44,152 nt of DNA from Acidiphilium sp. 37-60-79. GTDB lineage: Bacteria; Pseudomonadota; Alphaproteobacteria; Acetobacterales; Acetobacteraceae. Both the position numbers and the translations under genes were made by a program. Positions 27,695 through 38,637 of this stretch are shown one piece after another (within the stretch, counting starts at the first letter, position 1; every line of letters begins with the position of its first letter). The stretch covers positions 1-44,152 of the forward strand of contig NCBV01000020.1 in assembly GCA_002279355.1 (NCBI GenBank). Reading direction: 5' to 3'. The notes beneath the pieces were generated by a model. That model saw nothing but the letters and a program-made list of their open reading frames with translations. It was not told the origin of the DNA and made no database searches.

Positions 27695-27747
27695 CTAGTG
27701 TCCACTCTGATTCCGAAATCCAACGGATTTCAGAATCGGGACACTAG
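27695..27747. repeat. Fourth palindromic unit with terminal inverted repeats CTAGTGTCC/GGACACTAG
   Basis: A 53-base near-perfect palindrome. Outer arms CTAGTGTCC (27695-27703) and GGACACTAG (27739-27747) are perfect inverted repeats; inner arms GATTC/GAATC and GAAATCC/GGATTTC close on a 3-base AAC loop. It ends 26 bases before the multicopper oxidase stop codon. The form is that of a REP- or MITE-like mobile palindrome; it might also fold in the 3' end of the oxidase transcript. Confidence 0.7.
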
Positions 27748-27772
27748 TCGGGTTTGGCTTTACCGGCTGCGA

Positions 27773-29299
27773 TCAGACAGCGACCCCTTGATAGCGAAAC
27801 TCGGTCATCATGCCGGTCATCATGTGGTAGAGATTATGGCAGTGGAACGCCCATCGGCCCGGATTATTGGCATCGAATGCGATGCGCACATGGCCCATCG
27901 CAGGCACCAAGACCGTATCACGAACCGCCCCGTGGATGGGCGTTTGGTTGAGGGCGATGACTTGAAAGGCGTGGCCATGCAGATGCATCGGATGCGCCAT
28001 CATTGAGCGGTTATGCAAATCGAGTACGATGCGCTGGCCGGTTTTGAGCATCAAAGGGGTGATGTTCGGCCATGTCTCGCCGTTCAGGGTCCAGACATAA
28101 GGCTTCATGCTGCCTTGCATCACGATTTGCTGGGTTTGATCGGGCGGGCGGGGTGCCAACTGGGTCAGAGCGGTGAGGCGGGCTTCCAGGCTGTTATCGA
28201 TCGGCGGGGTTTGGTCGAGGCCAACGGCATCGATGCGCGGGATGGCCGCTCCGGCGGTTGCGAGAATGATGCCGGTGCGCTGGCGTGAGGCTTCGAGCCG
28301 GGCGAGGATGGGGAAGGCGCCGCTGGCGGGGAGGGTGAGCAGAATATCGACGCGCTGGGCGATGGCGAGGGGGATGGTGCGGGCGCTGATCGGGCGCACC
28401 GCATGGCCATCGACGGCGATGATGGTGCCGGTGAGCCCGCCGAGATCGAGCCAAAACTGGCTGGAGGATGACCCATTGATCACCCGCAGCCGCACCCGCG
28501 CCGAACGGCCGACGCGGACCACCGCAGGATCGGCCAGGGTGCGATCATTGGCGAGGAATGCATCATAAGCGATGTCATTGATATCCATCGCGCCCATACC
28601 ACTCATCCCGCCCATGCCACTCATGCCACTCATGCCACTCATGCCACTCATGCCACTCATCCCCATGCTTGATCCGTCGGCAGGCTGGCGGGGTGGCAAG
28701 CTGGGGGCGGGGACAGATTCGGTGCTGCGGCCCATCGCATGCGCGGCGCCCGGGGTGATCCCGGCGAGCTTGGCGAGCAACGCATCGGGAGTGCGAAAAC
28801 TGAAATCATGCAGCATCAGCACCACCTCCTGATGGTCGGCGCGCGAATCGGCGGCGCTATGGACAATCAGCGGAGCGGTCATCAGGCTTTGTTCCTGCAT
28901 ACCTTGGTGCGAATGCATCCAAAACGTGCCAGGGATTGGCGCATAATCATAGTTTCGCGTCCCGCCCGGCGTGAGCGGCGGTGTTTCGGGCCAGGGGAAG
29001 CCATCCTGGGTCCAGGGCGGCATTTGGCCGTGCCAATGAATTATGGTGTGATTGCGGGTTTGGTTGACCAGTTCCACACGAAACCGCTCAGTCGGCGCCA
29101 GCACGATCCCCGGCTGGCCGGCCTCATCGGTGAGGCCGAATAGTGTCGCGGCCCGCTTATTGACCTCAAGGCTGCGTGTGCCCGCGATCAAACGACGAGG
29201 GGCGGCGCTCGCCGCATGAGCCAGATCCGGCCAAAGCGGTGCCGTGCCAAGCGCCAGGGCGCTGCCGAGTACACGCCGTCGTGATGGGTGTTGAGACAT
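27773..29299 (-). CDS. Tat-exported multicopper oxidase, CopA/laccase-like, with Met-rich repeat
   Basis: A 508-residue three-cupredoxin-domain oxidase, probably periplasmic and oxidising Cu(I) or phenolic substrates. The ATG at 29299 begins MSQHPSRRRVLGSALALG, a twin-arginine signal with AHA before the mature part, and has AGGAG upstream; a longer in-frame start at 29368 would bury this signal. Copper motifs are complete: HWHGQ, WMHSHQG, HPMHLHGHAF and HCHNLYHMMTGMM. Between domains 1 and 2 is a Met/Ser/Gly repeat (MSG units), as in copper-resistance CopA proteins. No copper regulator or copB lies nearby. Confidence 0.9.
   Translation of the reverse strand: MSQHPSRRRVLGSALALGTAPLWPDLAHAASAAPRRLIAGTRSLEVNKRAATLFGLTDEAGQPGIVLAPTERFRVELVNQTRNHTIIHWHGQMPPWTQDGFPWPETPPLTPGGTRNYDYAPIPGTFWMHSHQGMQEQSLMTAPLIVHSAADSRADHQEVVLMLHDFSFRTPDALLAKLAGITPGAAHAMGRSTESVPAPSLPPRQPADGSSMGMSGMSGMSGMSGMSGMGGMSGMGAMDINDIAYDAFLANDRTLADPAVVRVGRSARVRLRVINGSSSSQFWLDLGGLTGTIIAVDGHAVRPISARTIPLAIAQRVDILLTLPASGAFPILARLEASRQRTGIILATAGAAIPRIDAVGLDQTPPIDNSLEARLTALTQLAPRPPDQTQQIVMQGSMKPYVWTLNGETWPNITPLMLKTGQRIVLDLHNRSMMAHPMHLHGHAFQVIALNQTPIHGAVRDTVLVPAMGHVRIAFDANNPGRWAFHCHNLYHMMTGMMTEFRYQGVAV
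28596..28669. repeat. 9-bp tandem repeat (minisatellite) inside the multicopper oxidase gene
   Basis: Six perfect consecutive copies of ATGCCACTC occupy 28614-28667, flanked on the left by two degenerate copies (28596-28613). On the coding strand the unit encodes Met-Ser-Gly, so copy-number change keeps the frame and only lengthens or shortens the Met-rich loop. Confidence 0.93.
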
Positions 29300-29498
29300 G
29301 GTTTGCTCCTGTTTGCGCCGGGTCGCATTCCAATCAGATATAGGCCTAACCCGAAAAATCGCTAGCATGATCAGACGGCGATGATCCCAGGTCCGCGTTG
29401 CGTTTACCGTTGACGCTGATGGTTTTGCTGATAGTCTCGGCTACACTCCGCCCGGTATTTTCCGGAGAAAAAAGAGCGGAGAGGAAACGGAGCGGACA

Positions 29499-31049
29499 AT
29501 GAGCCATTACGTAATTGTGGGTGCCGGGTCGGCGGGCTGCGTGCTTGCGGCGCGGCTGAGCGAGGACCCAGCCGTGCAGGTCACGCTGATCGAAGCGGGC
29601 GGGCCGGATAGCGCGCAGGAAATTCACATCCCGGCGGCGTTTCCGCAGCTTTTCAAGTCAGAATATGATTGGGATTTTTCCAGCGAGCCGGAGCCCGGCT
29701 TGGCGGGGCGGCGGATTTATTTGCCGCGTGGTAAAATGTTGGGCGGTTCCAGTTCGATGAATGCGATGGTGTATATTCGCGGCAACCGGGCTGATTATGA
29801 TGGCTGGGCCGCCGAGGGCGCGACGGGCTGGGGCTTTAACGATGTGCTGGCCTATTTTCGGCGGGCGGAAAATAATGAGCGCGGCGAGGATCAGTTTCAT
29901 GGCAAGCTTGGCCCGCTATCGGTGTGCGAAGGCCGGTCGCGCAATCCGTTGATGGATGCTTTTGTGCAAGCAGGCGTGCAGGCGGGCTATCCGGCCAATC
30001 CCGATTTCAATGCCGCCGAGCAAGATGGCGTTGGGTTGTTTCAAAACACCCAGCGCAACGGCATGCGGTGCAGCACCGCCGTGGCGTATTTGCATCCGGC
30101 GATGGCGCGGCCAAATTTGCGGGTGATCACTGATGCGCTGACCACCCGGATTTTATTCGATGGCACGCGCGCCAGCGGTGTGGAAATCGTGGTGAATGGG
30201 CAGGTTGAGACGATCCATGCCGAGCAGGAAGTGATTTTGGCTGCGGGTGCCTATAATTCGCCACAATTGCTGATGCTCTCGGGTATCGGGCCGGCGGCTG
30301 ATTTGGCGGCGTTCCAAATTCCGGTGCGCGCGGATCTGCCGGTGGGGGTCGGCCTGCAGGATCATCCGATGACTTTGATGACCTGGTATACCAACACTGA
30401 AACGCTGATGACCGCCGCGACGGCGGAAAATGTCGAACTATTGACCAGCCAGGGACGCGGGCCGCTCACCTCGAATATCGGCGAGGCGGGTGGATTTTTC
30501 CGCACGCGCGATGGGTTGGACGCGCCGGATGTGCAGTTTCACGCGGCACCGGTGATGTTTTATCAAGAGGGAATGGGCGTGCCGACGGCGCATGCGTTCG
30601 GCTTTGGGCCGTGCGTGTTGAAACCCACCAGCCGGGGTAAATTGTCGCTCCGCTCGGCCAATCCGCGCTCCAAGCCGCGTATCACCCATAATTATTTTGC
30701 CACCGCCGAAGATCGGGCGAGTGCGCTGGAGGGGATGCGGATTGGCCTTGAGATTGCCAAGCAACCTGCTTTGCAGGCGCATATTACCGGGCCGCATCAA
30801 GTGCCCGCCTCAGAATCGGATGCGGATCTCTGGGATTATATCGAGCGCTATACCCATACCGTGTATCACCCGACCAGCACCTGCGCGATCGGGCCGGTGG
30901 TGGACCCGGCCTTACGGGTGCATGGTGTGCAGGGGCTGCGGGTCGTCGATGCCTCGGTGATGCCGAGCGTGGTGCGGGGCAATACCAACGCGCCCACCAT
31001 CATGATCGCCGAGCGCGCAGCCGATCTGATCCGGGGGGCAGCCTCTTGA
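29499..31049 (+). CDS. GMC-family FAD-dependent oxidoreductase (choline/alcohol dehydrogenase-like)
   Basis: A 516-residue flavoprotein of the glucose-methanol-choline family. The N-terminal dinucleotide fold is VIVGAGSAGCVLAARLSE with ADP-ribose region TLIEAGG. GMC signature 1 is around PRGKMLGGSSSMNAMVYIRG (quoted here as GGSSSMNAMVYIRG), signature 2 is GAYNSPQLLMLSGIG, and the catalytic His is in YHPTSTCAIG, followed by NTNAPTIMIAERAAD. It resembles BetA-like alcohol or choline dehydrogenases, but no betB, betI or transporter gene is adjacent, so the substrate is unknown. It is divergent from the multicopper oxidase across 199 bases and convergent with ligA. Confidence 0.9.
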   Translation: MSHYVIVGAGSAGCVLAARLSEDPAVQVTLIEAGGPDSAQEIHIPAAFPQLFKSEYDWDFSSEPEPGLAGRRIYLPRGKMLGGSSSMNAMVYIRGNRADYDGWAAEGATGWGFNDVLAYFRRAENNERGEDQFHGKLGPLSVCEGRSRNPLMDAFVQAGVQAGYPANPDFNAAEQDGVGLFQNTQRNGMRCSTAVAYLHPAMARPNLRVITDALTTRILFDGTRASGVEIVVNGQVETIHAEQEVILAAGAYNSPQLLMLSGIGPAADLAAFQIPVRADLPVGVGLQDHPMTLMTWYTNTETLMTAATAENVELLTSQGRGPLTSNIGEAGGFFRTRDGLDAPDVQFHAAPVMFYQEGMGVPTAHAFGFGPCVLKPTSRGKLSLRSANPRSKPRITHNYFATAEDRASALEGMRIGLEIAKQPALQAHITGPHQVPASESDADLWDYIERYTHTVYHPTSTCAIGPVVDPALRVHGVQGLRVVDASVMPSVVRGNTNAPTIMIAERAADLIRGAAS

Positions 31050-31065
31050 TCGGCCGCCCGGCCTG

Positions 31066-34742
<3,677 letters not shown>

Positions 34743-34760
34743 GGCGGGCGAGCGGCCGGG

Positions 34761-35613
34761 CTAGAGCAGTCCGAACAGCCAGCCGCCGGATTTGTGCGGC
34801 GGCGGTGCGGCATGGGCGAGCAACTTATGGGCGCGCATTTTATTGTAGGCGTCCTGATACCATGAAGAGCCGGGATAATTATAGGCGAGCACTGCGGCGG
34901 TGCGCCGTGCTTCGTCGGTGAGGCCGAGATCGAGATAGCACTCAACCAGCCGTTCCAGCGCCTCGGGCACGAAGGTGGTGGTTTGATATTGCTGCACCAC
35001 TTTCTGGAAGCTCTTGATCGCGGCGGGATAGAGATTTTGCCGCTCATAGAAGCGGCCAATCACCATATTATGGCCAGCGAGGCGGTTTTCCGCGAGGCGT
35101 AATTTAATCCGCGCGTCGCTCGCATAGGCGCTGTTGGGAAAGCGGGTGATCACGTCTTGCAGCGCTTGGGCCGCTTCTTTGGTGTTGGTTTGATCGCGAT
35201 GCACACCCTCGATTTGCTCATAATAGCAGAGCGCGCGCAGATAATATGCATAAGCGGCTTCCGGGCTTGCTGGGTGCAGCTGCACGAATCGGGTCAGCGA
35301 GGCGATGGCGGAGGGCATAGCCTTGCAGCAGGGCGGCATGGGTCGCCCAGGTTGAATAAGGATGATTGACCTGTACGGCGCCAAAGGCGGTCGCGGCTTT
35401 TTTGTTGTTGCCTTTGCGCAACTGCTCGATCCCGACCTCATATTGCGTGCTGGCCGAAAGCGGCGCGGCGGTTACCGCGTCGGCGCTGCCGAGCTTGGGT
35501 TTCGGATGGCTTGACCCAAACAGCCCGCAGCCGCTCAGCAGAAGCGGGAGCGTCAGGCAGATCGGCAGCAGCGGGTTCAAACGGCGCGGCGATGCGAAGC
35601 GAAGATCTCTCAT
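34761..35613 (-). pseudogene. bamD: Outer-membrane assembly lipoprotein BamD, reading frame broken
   Basis: BamD is the TPR lipoprotein of the BAM complex that inserts outer-membrane proteins. The first part (start 35613) has a signal peptide and lipobox LLLSGCG, then TPR-like GIEQLRKGNNKKAATAFG and HPYSTWATHAALLQGYA. The frame then leaves the BamD pattern near 35313. BamD sequence resumes in another frame as AIASLTRFVQLHP and AYAYYLRALCYYEQI, and runs to the stop at 34761. A +1 shift is needed, and about 8 residues normally present between the two blocks are missing; a deletion of about 23 bases would explain both. Because bamD is usually essential, an assembly or sequencing error is as likely as a real lesion. 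Confidence 0.85.
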
Positions 35614-35907
35614 GGGAGGGTTCTATAGCACGAGACGTCGCGGCGCGAAGCCTGCCCGGATGATCTTAAAATCGAGGTTGATTTGGCCAGATTGCCCTTG
35701 CGCAGGGTGGGTTTTATCGGTAAAGACGCGGTTAGCTGCGGCATGGTGCTTGCGGCTCGATCTGCTTTGGATCGTTATGATTAACCAAGCCGGCTGGCCA
35801 AGCCGTGCTAGACGTGGGTTTCTGATCAATCATCGATCATGGAGTATCCGCGCACGCCAACCCGATCGGCTTAGAGCCGATCTCGTTTCAAGGATCAACA
35901 CCGTCTC
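35614..35907. other. Divergent intergenic region bamD/rpsA with a hairpin in the rpsA leader
   Basis: This 294-base gap has no convincing gene; short frames through it are shadows. GATCGGCT (35864-35871) and AGCCGATC (35875-35882) form a perfect 8-base stem with a 3-base loop, 25 bases before the rpsA ATG. The only ribosome-site candidate, AAGGA at 35890-35894, sits 13 bases from the ATG, which is too far to be strong. S1 mRNAs are known to have weak Shine-Dalgarno sites and to be autoregulated by S1 in E. coli, so the leader may be regulatory. Confidence 0.5.
35622..35627 (-). promoter_or_regulatory. Possible -10 element of the bamD promoter
   Basis: On the minus strand TATAGA lies 9 bases before the bamD ATG, with a weak TTCGCG 16 bases further upstream. 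If this is used, the transcript would have almost no leader, consistent with the absence of a visible ribosome site. Low confidence. Confidence 0.25.
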
Positions 35908-37632
35908 ATGGGTTCTACCGCAACTGCCACGCGCTCGCACGCTGATCAGCATGCCGCCGATAATGATTTTGCCGCGATGCTTGATAGCTCACTCGGCATC
36001 GATACCGGGTTTGAAGGCTCGGTCGTCACCGGCCACGTGCTGCGGATCGACGATGATTTTGTCGTTGTTGATGTCGGACTAAAGAGTGAAGGCCGGGTGC
36101 CGGTCAAGGAATTCGGGACGCAGGAAGTCAAGCCCGGCGATTCGTTTGATTTGTTTGTCGAGCGCTATGAGGACAAAGACGGCTCGATCGTGCTGTCACG
36201 CGAGAAGGCGCGGCGCGAAGAATCTTGGACCACGTTGGAACGCGCCCATGAATCCGGCGTGCGGGTCAATGGCGTGATCCATGGCCGGGTCAAAGGCGGC
36301 TTCACCGTCGATTTGGGCGGCGCCACGGCGTTTTTGCCGGGCAGTCAGGTCGATATTCGTCCGGTGCGCGATGTGACGCCGCTGATGGGCATGTCCCAAC
36401 CGTTCCAAATTCTGAAAATGGACCGTGCGCGCGGCAATATCGTGGTGTCGCGCCGGGCCGTTCTCGAAGAAACCCGCGCCGAGCAGCGTTCAGAGCTGAT
36501 CCAGGGTCTCAAAGAAGGCCAGATTTTGGATGGCGTGGTGAAAAATATCACCGATTACGGCGCGTTCGTCGATTTGGGCGGCGTTGATGGTCTGTTGCAT
36601 GTGACCGATATTGCATGGCGCCGGATCAATCATCCGGCCGAGGCACTGACCATTGGCCAACCGGTGCGCGTGCAGGTGATCCGGTTCAATCCGGATACCC
36701 AGCGCATCAGCTTGGGCATGAAGCAGCTCGAGATCGATCCGTGGGAAGGTGTGGACGTGAAATACCCGGCCGGGATCAAGGCCGCGGGCCGGGTGACCAA
36801 TATCACCGATTACGGCGCGTTCGTTGAGCTGGAAGCGGGCGTCGAAGGTCTGGTGCATGTGTCCGAAATGTCGTGGACTAAAAAGAACGTGCATCCGGGC
36901 AAGATCGTCTCGACCAGCCAGGAAGTCGAAGTCATGGTGCTCGATGTCGATGCCTCCAAGCGTCGCATTTCGCTGGGTCTGAAGCAGGTCAGTCGCAATC
37001 CATGGGAGCAATTCCTCGATGATCACCCGGTTGGCTCGGTGGTTGAGGGCGAAATTCGCAACATGACCGAGTTTGGCTTGTTCATCGGACTCGCGCCGGA
37101 AATCGATGGCATGGTCCATATGTCGGACCTGTCATGGGATGATACGGGCGAACTCGCGATGGCCAAGTATAACAAGGGCGATCATGTCAAAGCCAAGGTG
37201 CTCGATGTTGATGTCGAGAAAGAGCGCATTAGCCTGGGTGTGAAGCAGCTTGAGGAGGATCCCGCCGCTGGCGTGCTTGATCGCGTGAGCAAGGGCATGA
37301 TCGTGACCTGCGTGATCACCGCCGTGCAAACCAACGGGCTTGAAGTGAAGGTCGATGACGTGTTGACCGGCTTTATTCGCCGCGCCGAACTGGCCCGCGA
37401 TAAGGGCGATCAGCGGCCGGAGAAATTTGCCGTTGGCGAGAAAATCGACGCGAAAATTACCGCGGTCGATCGGGCGGCGCGCAAGCTGCAACTCACCGTC
37501 AAAGGCAAAGAGATGGACGAGGAAAAGCAGGCAATGGCCGATTTCGGCTCGGTCGATTCCGGCGCCTCGCTGGGCGATATTCTGGGTGCGGCGATCCGTC
37601 GTCGCAATCAGCAGGCACAATCCGAAAACTAA
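35908..37632 (+). CDS. rpsA: 30S ribosomal protein S1
   Basis: RNA-binding ribosomal protein that recruits structured mRNAs. The 574 residues contain six S1 repeats, beginning near residues 36, 122, 207, 293, 380 and 465; the best conserved are repeats 3 and 4 (VKNITDYGAFVDLGG, VTNITDYGAFVELEA). Codon choice is richer in C-ending codons than in the neighbouring plus-strand genes, as expected for a highly expressed gene. The common neighbours cmk and ihfB are not adjacent. A strong terminator follows 30 bases after the stop, so it appears monocistronic. Confidence 0.97.
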   Translation: MGSTATATRSHADQHAADNDFAAMLDSSLGIDTGFEGSVVTGHVLRIDDDFVVVDVGLKSEGRVPVKEFGTQEVKPGDSFDLFVERYEDKDGSIVLSREKARREESWTTLERAHESGVRVNGVIHGRVKGGFTVDLGGATAFLPGSQVDIRPVRDVTPLMGMSQPFQILKMDRARGNIVVSRRAVLEETRAEQRSELIQGLKEGQILDGVVKNITDYGAFVDLGGVDGLLHVTDIAWRRINHPAEALTIGQPVRVQVIRFNPDTQRISLGMKQLEIDPWEGVDVKYPAGIKAAGRVTNITDYGAFVELEAGVEGLVHVSEMSWTKKNVHPGKIVSTSQEVEVMVLDVDASKRRISLGLKQVSRNPWEQFLDDHPVGSVVEGEIRNMTEFGLFIGLAPEIDGMVHMSDLSWDDTGELAMAKYNKGDHVKAKVLDVDVEKERISLGVKQLEEDPAAGVLDRVSKGMIVTCVITAVQTNGLEVKVDDVLTGFIRRAELARDKGDQRPEKFAVGEKIDAKITAVDRAARKLQLTVKGKEMDEEKQAMADFGSVDSGASLGDILGAAIRRRNQQAQSEN

Positions 37633-37661
37633 TCGGACCTTCGTGCCGGTCGTTAGGAAAG

Positions 37662-37689
37662 CGCCGCCCCACCAGGGCGGCGTTTTTTT
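37662..37689 (+). terminator. Intrinsic terminator of rpsA
   Basis: An 8-base perfect GC stem (CGCCGCCC at 37662-37669, GGGCGGCG at 37675-37682) with a 5-base loop is followed by seven T residues (37683-37689), the textbook rho-independent form. Confidence 0.93.
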
Positions 37690-37782
37690 ATGGCGTGCGG
37701 CGGATAAAATCACTGGACAGGGCCGTGAAATCCGGTAGGGTTACAACCTTAACGCGATTTTATCGGAAGGTTCGCGTCCATC

Positions 37783-38637
37783 GTGTGGGATCGATTGCTG
37801 AAAACCCTGCGCCGCGCCGAGGCAGAACCGTTTCCTGATGCGCCGATGCGTCGGGTGACCGGTATGGCTGAGCGCCCAGCGCCCGCACCGGTCCCCCAAT
37901 CGGCTGACGCGGTGGGGTTCGCGTTGGATGCCGCGCCCTTTCCCAGCACCGGGCCGCAGGGCCATCGGGCGCGCATGCGTGAGCGCCTGTTGGAGCGGGG
38001 CGCTGAGTCATTGGCCGATTACGAGCTGTTGGAGATGTTATTGTTCCTCGCCTTCAAAAAGGGCGACACCAAGCCGCTCGCGAAAGCCTTGATCAACCGG
38101 TTTGGCTCTTATGCCGGGGTGCTGGCGGCGCCGCCCGATATTTTGGCGGTCGAGCCGGGTGTTGGCCCGCATAGCGTGGCGGCGATCAAATTGGTGCAAG
38201 CCTCGGCGGAACGGTTGGCGCGGGCGGAATTGGCGGATTTGCCGATTTTGAACAATTGGGAGCGGCTGATTGATTATTTGACCATCGCGATGGCGCGTGA
38301 GCCGGTCGAGCAATTTCGGATTTTGTTTTTGGATAATCGCAACCGGCTGATCGCCAACGAAATCGCCTCACGCGGCACGGTGAATCACACCTCGGTTTAT
38401 GTGCGCGAAGTGGTCAAACGGGCGCTGGAATTGCACGCGACGGCGTTGATTTTGGTGCATAATCACCCGAGTGGCGACCCGACCGCGTCACGCGACGATA
38501 TCGCGATGACCGGCGAGATCGAGCGGGCGATCAGGCTGATGGATATTGTGCTGCATGATCATTTAATCATTGGCAAAGGGCGGTTTTTGAGTTTTCGCCA
38601 AGAGGGTCTGATCGGCCGCCCGGCAGGACGGGCATGA
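37783..38637 (+). CDS. radC: RadC/MPN-family JAB-domain protein
   Basis: A 284-residue RadC-family protein. It has a variable N-terminal part, a UPF0758 helix-hairpin-helix-like region (YELLEMLLFLAFKKGD; VEPGVGPHSVAAIKL), and a C-terminal JAB/MPN domain with the metalloprotease-like JAMM motif HNHPSGDPTASRDD. The molecular role of RadC is unresolved, and the old assignment to DNA repair is disputed. It uses a GTG start, and its stop overlaps the comM start by 4 bases. A 9-base inverted repeat lies in the upstream region. Confidence 0.92.
   Translation: MWDRLLKTLRRAEAEPFPDAPMRRVTGMAERPAPAPVPQSADAVGFALDAAPFPSTGPQGHRARMRERLLERGAESLADYELLEMLLFLAFKKGDTKPLAKALINRFGSYAGVLAAPPDILAVEPGVGPHSVAAIKLVQASAERLARAELADLPILNNWERLIDYLTIAMAREPVEQFRILFLDNRNRLIANEIASRGTVNHTSVYVREVVKRALELHATALILVHNHPSGDPTASRDDIAMTGEIERAIRLMDIVLHDHLIIGKGRFLSFRQEGLIGRPAGRA

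Noticed and set aside
28614-28667. CRISPR-like array
   Set aside because: The 9-base units are contiguous with no spacers and are in frame inside a coding gene, so this is a minisatellite.
35308-35316. Programmed ribosomal frameshift in bamD
   Set aside because: No slippery heptamer or downstream structure was seen, and the missing TPR-loop residues point to a deletion or sequence error rather than recoding.
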